Below, in pieces: positions 16,595 to 24,389 of a stretch of 53,781 bases of DNA. A model generated the notes under the pieces. The model searched no databases and was not told where the DNA came from. It saw only the letters and a program-made list of their open reading frames with translations. The stretch spans positions 1 through 53,781 of the forward strand of contig CALFNG010000160.1 in assembly GCA_937902985.1 (NCBI GenBank), written 5' to 3'. Position 1 is the first letter of the stretch; each line of letters begins with the position of its first letter. This DNA is from an uncultured Myxococcales bacterium. Its GTDB lineage: Bacteria > Myxococcota_A > Polyangia > Polyangiales > Polyangiaceae. The translations under genes were made by a program, and so were the position numbers.

Positions 16595-16653
16595 GGCACC
16601 GCGTAGGACGGCTCTCCCCCCCCGAGCCCCTACGCGGTGCCGCTTTCTTTTTG
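16595..16653 (+). terminator. Strong hairpin with U-C8 loop and U-rich tail (terminator or small RNA)
   Basis: A perfect 13-bp outer stem (16595-16607 with 16629-16641) is continued by a 5-bp inner stem GGCTC/GAGCC (16610-16614 with 16624-16628), with a 2-nt bulge on the left side. The apical loop is T followed by eight C. GCTTTCTTTTTG follows directly. This has all the marks of an intrinsic terminator. It is over 220 bp past the mvaB stop and starts about 2 nt after the transcription start predicted from the sigma-54-like promoter. It may therefore be a short RNA of about 60 nt, or a leader attenuator of the DUF192 gene. Confidence 0.65.
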
Positions 16654-16687
16654 TCGCCGTCGAGGCGGCTTGCTAAACGGGTTGCTC

Positions 16688-17395
16688 ATGCGCCCGGCGT
16701 TAGCGTTGCTCGCGTCCGTTGCGTCAATCGTGGCCGCGCTGACCGAAGCCGAGTGCGAGCGAGTCCCTCCCGAAGACTTCGGGCAGCACGGCGCGCTCGC
16801 GGCCCCTGCGACGCCAGCCGGCGCAACCGGGTCGGGGGCTGCAGCGGAGCCTTCGTCGCCGCCTCTCCCGCTCCAGCGCCCGGCGCTGGGCAACGACGGA
16901 GTCACCCGCGCCGGCGCCCACGACGACCCCGGCCGCTGCGTGCAGGCGACCCCGCTCGCGCCTCCACCGGCGGTGGCTGCCGCACCCGCGCCGGGGTGTC
17001 CGGCCGACCCGGAGGGTGGCGCGGGCACGCTGCCCACCGTGCGCGTCGCATTTCCCGACGCGAGCGGTGTCGCCGTCGACGCGGAGCTCGTCCGCTCGGA
17101 GCACGATACGATGCGCGGGCTCATGTATCGAAAGAGCCTCGGAGCCGAGCGGGGCATGCTCTTCGACCTATCGGTTCGCGACGACCACAAGTTCTGGATG
17201 CACAACACCTGCATTCCGCTCGACCTGCTCTACATCGATGAAGACGGCCTCGTTGTGGGCATCGTCGAGAACGCGCCCACGCTCGACGACACGTCGCGCG
17301 GCGTGGGATGCCCGTCGCGATGGGTCCTCGAGGTCAACGCAGGGTGGTCCCGGCGCCACGGCATCAAGGCCGGCCAGCGCGTGAAGCTCCCCTAG
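16688..17395 (+). CDS. Exported DUF192 domain protein
   Basis: The 235-residue protein begins with a signal-like segment (MRPALALLASVASIVAALTE), then an Ala/Pro-rich linker, then a DUF192 domain (about 115-235) with the recognisable pattern MRGLMYRKSLG, GMLFDL, FWMHNTCIPLDLLYID and a second conserved half ending in KAGQRVKLP. The domain is a small beta-barrel found in secreted bacterial and archaeal proteins, with no established activity. The frame is open from 16637, inside the hairpin, so ATG 16688 is preferred. It converges on a PEBP gene, whose stop is 9 bp away. Confidence 0.85.
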   Translation: MRPALALLASVASIVAALTEAECERVPPEDFGQHGALAAPATPAGATGSGAAAEPSSPPLPLQRPALGNDGVTRAGAHDDPGRCVQATPLAPPPAVAAAPAPGCPADPEGGAGTLPTVRVAFPDASGVAVDAELVRSEHDTMRGLMYRKSLGAERGMLFDLSVRDDHKFWMHNTCIPLDLLYIDEDGLVVGIVENAPTLDDTSRGVGCPSRWVLEVNAGWSRRHGIKAGQRVKLP

Positions 17396-17404
17396 CCTTT
17401 GCGC

Positions 17405-17983
17405 CTAGTGAGAGAATTCGCCCACGAGCGAGCCGGCGGCGAGCACGTGACCACGCAGCGCGGCGTCGATCCCGTCACGGTTCGGCTCGGGACCCGCGCG
17501 CAGCGGGGCGTCGAGCGCGAAGACGCGGAAGGCGTACCGATGGATCTCGAGCTGAGGAGGGCAGGGGCCTCCGTAGCCGGGTCGCTTGAAGTCGTTGAGG
17601 CCCGTGGACCCTCCGGTCGAGGCGAGGTCGACGGCCTCGGGAAGCGAGCGTGCATCGCCGCTGATGTCGTAGGCGATCCAGTGCGTGAACGTGCCGCTCG
17701 GCGCGTCGGGGTCTTCGACCACGACCGCGAAGCCGTGGGTGCCAGGCGGCGGCGCGCTCCAGGTGAGCTGCGGCGAACGGTTCGCGCCGTCGCAGGTGTA
17801 GTCGACCGGAATCTGACCGCCCGATGGAAACGAGCGACTCGTCACCGCGAGCGACTCGACGACCTTGCCCGGCGGGGCCAGCGAGCCCGTGGTGCCGCAG
17901 GCGATGCCGGCGAACGAGGCGAACGAGGCGAACGAGGCGAACGAGGCGAACGAGGCGAACGAGAGAAAGCTCCATCTCTTCAT
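17405..17983 (-). CDS. PEBP family (YbhB/YbcL, Raf-kinase-inhibitor-like) exported protein
   Basis: This 192-residue protein has the bacterial PEBP motifs IPVDYTCDGANRSPQLTWS, VEDPDAPSGTFTHW and GPCPPQLEIHRYAFRV that form the anion-binding pocket. Bacterial members have no settled function. The N-terminus is a short basic start (MKRW) followed by six copies of Phe-Ala-(Ser) coded by a perfect 9-bp tandem repeat, ending in GIACGTTG, which looks like a lipobox. ATG 17983 is 4 nt downstream of the stop of the membrane-protein gene, so the two are probably one transcription unit. Confidence 0.88.
   Translation of the reverse strand: MKRWSFLSFASFASFASFASFASFAGIACGTTGSLAPPGKVVESLAVTSRSFPSGGQIPVDYTCDGANRSPQLTWSAPPPGTHGFAVVVEDPDAPSGTFTHWIAYDISGDARSLPEAVDLASTGGSTGLNDFKRPGYGGPCPPQLEIHRYAFRVFALDAPLRAGPEPNRDGIDAALRGHVLAAGSLVGEFSH
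17910..17963 (-). repeat. Six perfect 9-bp repeats coding the hydrophobic core of a signal peptide
   Basis: Six head-to-tail copies of GCGAACGAG (plus-strand sense) encode (SFA)n in the h-region of the PEBP protein's signal sequence. The 9-bp unit keeps the reading frame, so copy-number change would only lengthen or shorten the hydrophobic core. Confidence 0.95.
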
Positions 17984-17987
17984 GGCG

Positions 17988-19427
17988 TCAGTCCGGCTGA
18001 TAGACGACCGTCTGCGATCCGTCCCTGAAGTAGAAGCGGTCGAACGCCGCCTTGTCGAACGTCGCCGCGCCGAACACGCTCCAGGCGACACCCCACGCGG
18101 CGAAGACCGCGAAGAGGCGTCGCATCGGCCGCGCTCCGACAGCGAGAAGCACGAACAGGAGCACGGCATAGTCGTTCGAGAAGCGGTAGCCGAACTGGCG
18201 CCATCCGGAGTTCTGGTAAAGCAAATCGAGGGCCGCCGGGACCGCGGCCGAAAGCGCCACGACGGTGTAGAGCCACTTGCGGTCGGGTTGGTCGTCGAAG
18301 CGCTTTGGGTAGAGCAGCCAGAAATAGAGCGGGGTCGTGAACCAGAGCGCGAGCCCATGCTCGTTGATCTTGAACGGCGCCCCGAACTGAGCCACGGCGT
18401 CTTTCGGGGGTAGCCAGGGAAGGCTGGTCAACGCGATGCCGAGGTTCTTGCCGAGGAAGTGATAGCCGACGAGACCCCAGCGAACGATGCGGGATCGCCA
18501 GCCCACCGTCAGGTACTCGTGGCCGGGATCGAACGGGCTCCACGTGCCGTAGCGGGAATGGTTCAGGAGCGAGTTGGCCCCGAACGCCACGAGGATCGGC
18601 AGCGCGAACGCCGCGTAGCTCCTGGCGAGCGCCGCCCGATCGAGCCCGCGCCATGCAGCTCGCGCATGCTCGCCGAGGGTCGCGCCAGCGGCAAACGATG
18701 CGCCGCCGTGCACTCGCGCCGCCTCCAGCGCGAAGAGTGGAGCCGCGAACACCATCGTGGGCCGGCTCATGAACGCGCACGCCAGCATCGCGCCCGCGAG
18801 GCCGGGTCGCTCGGCGTCGAGGGCAAAGAGCGCATAGAGCGCCTGACACCCTACGCCGACTACCATGGCGGCGAACCAGACGGTGCCCTCGACGGCGGTG
18901 AAAAAGTACACCGTGCCGAACGCGAAGAGCGCCGCGAGGACGACGTTCTCGACCTCCGTGCGCGGAGAGCGACCCGTGCGCCGGAGCTTCTCGAGCACCA
19001 GGAACAGGACCGCCGGTCCGATCCCGGCCAGCCAGATGACGAACTGCCCGTCGCGAAAGTTCTCTGGGGAGCCGGCGAGCTTCACGAACGGGAGCATGAG
19101 TACCGCGGGGAACGGCGGGAAGCTGATGTACGTCTTGCCGTTCACCTCGGCGAAGTCGTTGTTCATCGCGTAGGCGGGCGGGCCGTGAGCGAGATCTTGC
19201 CTTCCGTGGAGCCACGCGTCGGCCAGGAGGGCATAGTGATTGAAGGAGGTGTGCTGGCCGAGGCGCTCGGGGCCCGCGAACGCGGCGAACACAGCGCTCG
19301 TAACCACGTATAGGGCCGTCGCCACGAGGAGCCGCCGTCGCCGCGACCCGGGCTGGATCCAGCTGGTGCGCAGGCTCGCCCGGGTCGAACTTCGGGCCTC
19401 GGTCGAAGGGGAATCGGGGGTCGCCAT
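17988..19427 (-). CDS. Polytopic membrane protein, GT-C glycosyltransferase-like
   Basis: From ATG 19427 the product has 479 residues with about ten hydrophobic segments. The first is at LVATALYVVTSAVFAAFA. It is followed by an extracytoplasmic-looking loop with HTSFNHYALLADAWLHGRQD and by FPPFPAVLMLPFVKL. The early acidic/His loop and multi-helix layout resemble GT-C-fold mannosyl/arabinosyl transferases of the inner membrane, but I cannot identify a decisive motif, so this is a structural guess. An upstream in-frame extension exists but reads as noise. It lies 4 nt before the PEBP gene in the same direction. Confidence 0.8.
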   Translation of the reverse strand: MATPDSPSTEARSSTRASLRTSWIQPGSRRRRLLVATALYVVTSAVFAAFAGPERLGQHTSFNHYALLADAWLHGRQDLAHGPPAYAMNNDFAEVNGKTYISFPPFPAVLMLPFVKLAGSPENFRDGQFVIWLAGIGPAVLFLVLEKLRRTGRSPRTEVENVVLAALFAFGTVYFFTAVEGTVWFAAMVVGVGCQALYALFALDAERPGLAGAMLACAFMSRPTMVFAAPLFALEAARVHGGASFAAGATLGEHARAAWRGLDRAALARSYAAFALPILVAFGANSLLNHSRYGTWSPFDPGHEYLTVGWRSRIVRWGLVGYHFLGKNLGIALTSLPWLPPKDAVAQFGAPFKINEHGLALWFTTPLYFWLLYPKRFDDQPDRKWLYTVVALSAAVPAALDLLYQNSGWRQFGYRFSNDYAVLLFVLLAVGARPMRRLFAVFAAWGVAWSVFGAATFDKAAFDRFYFRDGSQTVVYQPD

Positions 19428-19743
19428 CGGCGCGGCGCACGCTATCACCGCTCGTAACGCGAGGCGCCGGCCTCGAACCGGCGCGATGCACGGGAACTCC
19501 CCACGCGAGCCCTGCGAGCGCGCCTCGCCCGAGCTCGAAAGATGCGCGCTAAGCGGACGCAGAGAGGGCCCGATCGACGTGTCGAACGCGAACGCGATTG
19601 CGCGGCCTGGCCGCGCGGCCTGCGAAACGGCCTGCGCATGGCGCAGCGCGTGACCGCATCCAGGCGCGCAAATATCGAACAAAGCTCGGGACAAAGACTT
19701 GGCACGTGCCTTGTAGAGCTGAGAAAGTCACGGTTCAGAATCC
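19428..19743. other. 316-bp gap holding a tRNA-like fold and a promoter
   Basis: No gene is supported here. On the minus strand, 19528-19459 forms a 7-bp acceptor-like stem with an adjoining 5-bp stem and a 7-nt TTCGAGG loop, as in the 3' half of a tRNA, but the other arms fail. The right end carries the sigma-54-like promoter of the small gene at 19744. Confidence 0.5.
19700..19715 (+). promoter_or_regulatory. Sigma-54 promoter, near consensus
   Basis: TGGCACG-TGCC-TTGTA matches TGGCACG-N4-TTGCA with exact spacing and one change (TTGC to TTGT). The predicted start site is near 19726, 18 nt before the ATG at 19744. Confidence 0.5.
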
Positions 19744-19935
19744 ATGGCGCTACCCTTCGGCGAAACCACCGGTGCACGCGACGCGCGGACGCTCGCTATC
19801 CTGGCGAGGACCATCTACCGAGAGCTCCGCAGCAGCGGCTTCGAGGCTCGCGACGTGATTGCCCTCGCGGGTGAGCTCCTCGGTCAGGTGACGAGCGAGT
19901 TTCGGCGCGGCAGCTCGGCCCCGCGCGGCGAATAG
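19744..19935 (+). CDS. Small helical protein, function unknown
   Basis: This 63-residue protein starts at ATG 19744, just behind a near-consensus sigma-54 promoter. Its core (ARTIYRELRSSGFEARDVIA, then LAGELLGQVTSEF) is an amphipathic two-helix unit with sensible hydrophobic spacing, unlike the Arg-rich shadow frames nearby. No signal peptide or known domain is seen. The promoter position and the composition are the main reasons to call it a gene. An FHA-protein gene follows about 300 bp downstream. Confidence 0.55.
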   Translation: MALPFGETTGARDARTLAILARTIYRELRSSGFEARDVIALAGELLGQVTSEFRRGSSAPRGE

Positions 19936-20231
19936 CGCGACCCGGCGCCCCGGGGCGACCGGCGCGGCCCGAGTCACGCTCGCACCTCCGATCAGGTGTG
20001 CCTCGAACTGTCACGAGCCCGCGTTGACGCCCTGCCCGTGTCTCGCTCTCCTCCCGAGAGCGCGCCTCGTCGGCAGCCCGTCGGGCTTTCGATGGCATGC
20101 AGTTGACACGCTTGCGGCCCTGCTTCGACAATCGGCCGCACGCCGAGGCTTTCGGATGGCTCGTCGTCGAGTGACGCTGGAACCGCCAGCGTGCGCTCGA
20201 TGGCCGCCGAGGCTGCTCCCAAGAAGACGGA

Positions 20232-22160
20232 ATGTTCACGACCATCATCAGCGAAAAGGGGGGCGCCGAGCGTCGCGAGACCTTCGACAGAAACGAGATC
20301 AACGTCGGACGGGTGCAGGGCAACGACCTCATGCTTCCGAAGGGGAACGTTTCGAAGCACCACGCTCGCCTCCTCTATCGCGATGGCCGATTCATCGTCA
20401 CCGACTTGAAGAGCACGAACGGCACGTACGTGAACGGGCGCAAGATTTCGCAGGCGACCATCGTTCGCGAGGGCGACAAGATCTACATCGGCGACTTCGT
20501 CCTTCGGCTCGAGACGGGGCAGCCCCCCGCGGTCGTCGACGGAGACGAGTCCCACCGCGCGGTGGCCAGGATCAGTCCCGTCATGCGCGACGCGGCGGTG
20601 TCGGCGGGCGCACCCGGCGAAGTGAGGAGTGAAGCCCCGCCCGCGCTGGGCGCGCCGGGTGCGATCCTGGGGTCCGTCTCGTCCCCACCGACCACGCCCC
20701 GCCGCGCTGCGGAGTCCGCGGTCAGTCACTTCCCGCTCGAGCGCGATCCGGACAGCGAGAGCGCACCCGACCTGCAGGAGCTCCCGGCGGGTCGCGTTCC
20801 CCGTCCACCGCGGTTGCCCGACCCGGATCCGCGACCTCGCGCCACCACCGCGATGCTCGGGGTGATCGCCCCCGCGGCCCCTCCTGTCGTGCGGGCCTCG
20901 ACCCGCTCGACGCCGCAGCAAGCCGCTCGCCGGCGGGCGCTCATCGCGCTCATCGATCGCGTGGCCGATGTTGTCGATCTCGCGCCGCTCGATGCCTCGC
21001 CCCTCGTTGACGACGCGCTCGTGAAGCGAATCGACGACGCGGTGAACGAACAATCCAAGGCGATGCGCGATGAGGGCGAGGCGCCCGAGGGCGTCGATCA
21101 CGAGCTCCTGGCGCGCGACGCCCTTCGCGAGCTGCTCGGCCTCGGCCCGCTCGGGGTGCTCCTCGAAGACGATCAGGCCGACGAGATCCTCGTGCCGCGG
21201 CCCGACGTGGTGCTCGCGATGCACGGGGGGCAGGCCTCGCTCGTCGACCCGGCGTTCACGAGCCACGAGGCGCTCGCCCGCACCGTCGCGCGACTCGCGC
21301 AGCAATCGGGCGAGCCTGTCTTGCCCGGCGAAGCCATCATCGATCGCCGGCTCGCGCGAGGCGCGCGAATGATCGCCATCGCGCCCCCGGTCGCGAGCAC
21401 GTGGACGCTCTCGATCCGAAAGCAGGTTCGCGCCGAGGGGTCGCTCGAAGACCAGGTCCGGGCCGGGACGCTCTCGCGCCCGATGGCCACGTTGCTCGAC
21501 GCCTGCGTCTCCGCGCGGGCCAACGTGCTCGTCGTCGGTACCGGAGCTGGGCTCGTCGCTTCGATGGTCGCAGCGCTGGCCTCTGCCGCCGCAGCCGGCG
21601 AGCGCGTCGCCGTACTGGCCGACTCCGACGACATCCAGGTCGGTCACGCCTACGTCACGCGCCTCGCGCTCGCCGATCGCGGCGCACGGGGCGAAGAGGT
21701 GCTCTGGGCCGCGACGAGGCTCCGGCCAGATCGGCTCGTGATCGCGTCGCTCGCGGGCGCCGTTGCGGCCGCGGTAGTCGACGCCGTCAGCGACGGGAGC
21801 CAGGGCGTCATCGCGGGCCTGTCTGCGCCCTCTCTGCGCCAGGGCCTCGCCAGGCTGGCCGCGCAGGTGGCCCTGGCGAGGCCGGGCGCGTCGGTGGAGT
21901 CAGCGCGGGAGGCGGTGGCCGAGTCGTTCGATCTCGCCGTCGAAGTCACCCGGTCCAGCGACGGCCGCCTCCGGGTGGCGCGCATGGGCGAGCTCGTCGG
22001 CGCCGATGCTGGCGGAATCGTTGTTCGCGACCTCTTCTTGAGGAGCGCCGACGGCACCGACGAAGCCGGTTTCGCGCCCACCGGCATAATTCCCCGGTTC
22101 GCCCAGGACTTCGCCGCCCGAGGGCTAAAGCTCGACGTCGCCCTCTTCAAGCGAAGGTGA
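20232..22160 (+). CDS. FHA domain fused to a catalytically degenerate CpaF/TadA-like (VirB11 family) domain
   Basis: Residues 1-96 form a clear FHA domain (INVGRVQGNDLMLPKGNVSK, then STNGTYVNGRKI), a phosphothreonine reader. A Pro/Ala-rich linker (about 100-230) leads to a domain aligned with type II/IV secretion ATPases: LGLGPLGVLLEDDQADEI, LPGEAIIDRRLARGARM, then the Walker A position near residue 433. There the usual GGTGSGKT is VVGTGAGLVAS, so the Lys and Ser/Thr are gone. The Walker B region RLRPDRLVIASLAG lacks the expected Glu (usual GEVRG), and the HANS-type motif reads LSAPS. All three nucleotide-hydrolysis elements are lost, so it should not act as an ATPase. It may be a structural or regulatory scaffold at a secretion or pilus complex (inference). 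No tad genes are adjacent. Confidence 0.85.
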   Translation: MFTTIISEKGGAERRETFDRNEINVGRVQGNDLMLPKGNVSKHHARLLYRDGRFIVTDLKSTNGTYVNGRKISQATIVREGDKIYIGDFVLRLETGQPPAVVDGDESHRAVARISPVMRDAAVSAGAPGEVRSEAPPALGAPGAILGSVSSPPTTPRRAAESAVSHFPLERDPDSESAPDLQELPAGRVPRPPRLPDPDPRPRATTAMLGVIAPAAPPVVRASTRSTPQQAARRRALIALIDRVADVVDLAPLDASPLVDDALVKRIDDAVNEQSKAMRDEGEAPEGVDHELLARDALRELLGLGPLGVLLEDDQADEILVPRPDVVLAMHGGQASLVDPAFTSHEALARTVARLAQQSGEPVLPGEAIIDRRLARGARMIAIAPPVASTWTLSIRKQVRAEGSLEDQVRAGTLSRPMATLLDACVSARANVLVVGTGAGLVASMVAALASAAAAGERVAVLADSDDIQVGHAYVTRLALADRGARGEEVLWAATRLRPDRLVIASLAGAVAAAVVDAVSDGSQGVIAGLSAPSLRQGLARLAAQVALARPGASVESAREAVAESFDLAVEVTRSSDGRLRVARMGELVGADAGGIVVRDLFLRSADGTDEAGFAPTGIIPRFAQDFAARGLKLDVALFKRR

Positions 22161-22192
22161 CTGTCGACAGCCTCGGGCACGCGAGATTGAGA

Positions 22193-22217
22193 GCGCTTTT
22201 CCTCTAAGGTGAGCGGG
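22193..22217 (+). repeat. Single-arm copy of a dispersed intergenic repeat
   Basis: TTCCTCTAAGGTGAGCGGG at 22199-22217, preceded by GCGC at 22193-22196, is identical over 19 nt to the minus strand of 40944-40926, the right arm of a long hairpin. Both copies lie within 60 bp of a stop codon. This copy does not form the full hairpin. Confidence 0.7.
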
Positions 22218-22316
22218 CGGGTCTGGCTCGGCGGTCGCCGCGCGGAGACGTACTTCCCGTACGTCGAGCACGGCGAGCGTCGAGACGGGCCCGATCGCCG
22301 ACGAGGAAAAGTGCTC

Positions 22317-23582
22317 TCACCGTTCGATGTGGACCTTGAGCTTGCGGTGGAACGACGGCAGGCGGAGCTTGCGGAGGGCCTTGGTCTCGATCTGGCGGAT
22401 GCGCTCGCGCGTCAGCTCGAAGCTCTTGCCGACGTCCTCCAGCGTTTGATCGCCCGGCGAGTCGATGCCGAAGCGCATGCGGAGAACCTGCTCCTCACGC
22501 GGCGTCAGGAGCTTCAGCAGCTCGCGCGTCTCGCGAGAGAGCTCCTTGTCGCCGACGGCGTCGTCTGGAGGCGGAAAGGACAGGTCTTCGACGAAGTCGC
22601 CGACCGTGGCCCCGCCGTCTTCGCCGACCGGCGAGTCGAGGCTGACCGGATCGCGCGTCGCTTCGAGCAGCATGCGAATCTTCTCGACGGGCACGTTCAT
22701 GCGCGCCGCGATCTGCTCCGGCGTCGGCTCGTCGCCGCCCTCTTGCACCATGTCGCGGAGCGTCTTCGAGAGCTTGTTGTGCGTCTCGACCATGTGCACG
22801 GGGATGCGAATCGTCCGCGCCTGGTCGCTGATCGCGCGGCTGACGCTCTGGCGAATCCACCAGCTCGCGTAGGTGCTGAACTTGTAGCCGCGCTTGTATT
22901 CGAACTTGTCGACGGCGCGCATCAGCCCGAGGTTGCCCTCTTGAATCAGGTCGAGCAGGTGCAGACCACGATTTCGATAGCGCTTGGCGATCGAGACGAC
23001 GAGCCTGAGGTTCGCCGCGATGAGATCGGCCTTCGCCCTCTCGGCCTCGGCCTCCCCGGCGCGGATGGCGGTGAGCGTTGCGTCGACGGCGCGCCTTCGC
23101 GGAAGGGGAGCCCCGTCTCGCGCCGCGCGAAGCTTGGCGACCACACGATCGAACGCCCTTCGCGCGAGGCGCACCTCGAGGAGAGCCTCGACCAGGTCGT
23201 CGCGGGTGCGGGCGCTCGCTCGACCCGCCCTGGCCACGGCGGCGGCGCGCTCGAGGGCCTCGCCGATGGCACGGCCCGCGCTGTCTTCGTCGTCTCCCGA
23301 CTCGTCGTCGACGGTCGCCCTCGTGACGTCTCGCAGGCGCAGCTTGCGGTCGCGCAGCGCCTTTCCGAGCGCGCCGAGCTCTCGCGCGCCCACGGCCGAC
23401 GCGACGATGGCGCGCAACGCATGCCGCTCACCCTCCTCGATGCGTTTCGCGAGCTCGACCTCGCCCTCCCGCGTGAGGAGCGGCACGCGGGCGAGCTGCT
23501 CGAAGTAGGTGGTTACCGCGTCGGACGACGAGTCGCCGGCGGCGGGAGAGCGAACGGTTTGCAAGGGAAGGGGAGTTGTCAC
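22317..23582 (-). CDS. RNA polymerase sigma factor, sigma-70 family (RpoD/group 2)
   Basis: From GTG 23582 the product has 421 residues. Region 1.2 is [20 protein letters not shown], then a long variable insert rich in Arg/Ala/Asp. Region 2 is very close to RpoD ([55 protein letters not shown]). Region 3 has [16 protein letters not shown], and region 4 ends [20 protein letters not shown]. The core is more RpoD-like than the factor at 1582. The short N-terminus suggests a group-2 factor, but I cannot exclude that it is the main sigma of this strain. The gene is the last of the long minus-strand block. Confidence 0.95.
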   Translation of the reverse strand: MTTPLPLQTVRSPAAGDSSSDAVTTYFEQLARVPLLTREGEVELAKRIEEGERHALRAIVASAVGARELGALGKALRDRKLRLRDVTRATVDDESGDDEDSAGRAIGEALERAAAVARAGRASARTRDDLVEALLEVRLARRAFDRVVAKLRAARDGAPLPRRRAVDATLTAIRAGEAEAERAKADLIAANLRLVVSIAKRYRNRGLHLLDLIQEGNLGLMRAVDKFEYKRGYKFSTYASWWIRQSVSRAISDQARTIRIPVHMVETHNKLSKTLRDMVQEGGDEPTPEQIAARMNVPVEKIRMLLEATRDPVSLDSPVGEDGGATVGDFVEDLSFPPPDDAVGDKELSRETRELLKLLTPREEQVLRMRFGIDSPGDQTLEDVGKSFELTRERIRQIETKALRKLRLPSFHRKLKVHIER

Positions 23583-23781
23583 TATCTGATGGGGGAGTAC
23601 GGGGTGACGTAGACGTTCGGTCCATCCGAAACGCGCCGCTGGACTAGAATGTTTCCACGTGCGTCGGTGAAGTTCGACCTCGACCGGCACAAAATCGAGC
23701 GAATTCGTAGCGGCAGCAAGGCAGGGGGGTGAGATAGGGCCTGTGTGCGGGCAAGTAGAGCAGGGCATCCCCCGGCCCCTG

Positions 23782-24303
23782 TCAACCTGGCCCCGGTGCG
23801 TAGGCTTCGCCGCGCCTCAGCATCTTTCGATGCAGGAACCTCTTCTTCAGGGGGCCCAGGTGGTCGATCATCAAGACACCCTGTAAGTGGTCATATTCAT
23901 GTTGGATTGCGATGGCCAAGAGCCCCTCGGCCTCGAGCTCGAACCAGCGACCGTCCTGGTCTTGGGCCCTCACGCGCACCTTCTCCGCGCGCTCGACGTC
24001 TTCGCGAGCGGTGGGAAAGCTGAGGCAACCCTCTTCGGACGTGACGGCCCCTTCTGTGGTCAGGATCTCTGGGTTGACGAAGACCCGGAGGTCGCTGGGC
24101 TCGCCGTCAGCGGCACAATCAACCACGAAGATCTGCCACGGAGCGCCCACCTGGGTCGCCGCCAGGCCGCATCCGGGGGCTGCATACATCGTCTCCGCCA
24201 TGTCGTCGACCAGCTGGCGGAGCTCAGGTGAAAGGTTTGCTACCTTTTTGCCCGGCTCGCGGAGCCGTGCGTCCGGGTAGTGGAGGATGGTGCGGACAGC
24301 CAT
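23782..24303 (-). CDS. def: Peptide deformylase
   Basis: This cytoplasmic metalloenzyme removes the formyl group from nascent N-terminal methionine. All three family motifs are present in 173 residues: GCGLAATQ (44-51), EGCLSFP with metal ligand C93, and QHEYDHLQG with H135, E136 and H139. Start ATG 24303. It lies 86 bp after ribD on the same strand; the intervening stretch probably holds its own promoter. Confidence 0.98.
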   Translation of the reverse strand: MAVRTILHYPDARLREPGKKVANLSPELRQLVDDMAETMYAAPGCGLAATQVGAPWQIFVVDCAADGEPSDLRVFVNPEILTTEGAVTSEEGCLSFPTAREDVERAEKVRVRAQDQDGRWFELEAEGLLAIAIQHEYDHLQGVLMIDHLGPLKKRFLHRKMLRRGEAYAPGPG

Positions 24304-24389
24304 GGCGCGTGACTTGAATCTAATCCTCTGGCGAGCCCGCTGCCACTATCTTGCTCCGCCGTCAAGCCGCGGGCGAGGAGCGCGGCATT

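Noticed and set aside
19459-19528. tRNA-like fold on the minus strand: a 7-bp acceptor-type stem (GCGAGGC/GCCTCGC) next to a 5-bp stem with loop TTCGAGG
   Set aside because: At 70 nt it is short. The D-arm and anticodon stem overlap or need wobbles, U33 and several invariant bases are missing, and no CCA follows. At best it is a decayed tRNA; chance pairing in GC-rich DNA is as likely.
22209-23612. A 467-residue plus-strand frame opposite the second sigma factor
   Set aside because: It is antisense to a clear sigma-70 protein, and its composition (many Arg, Val, Asp, Leu with no motifs) is that of a GC shadow.
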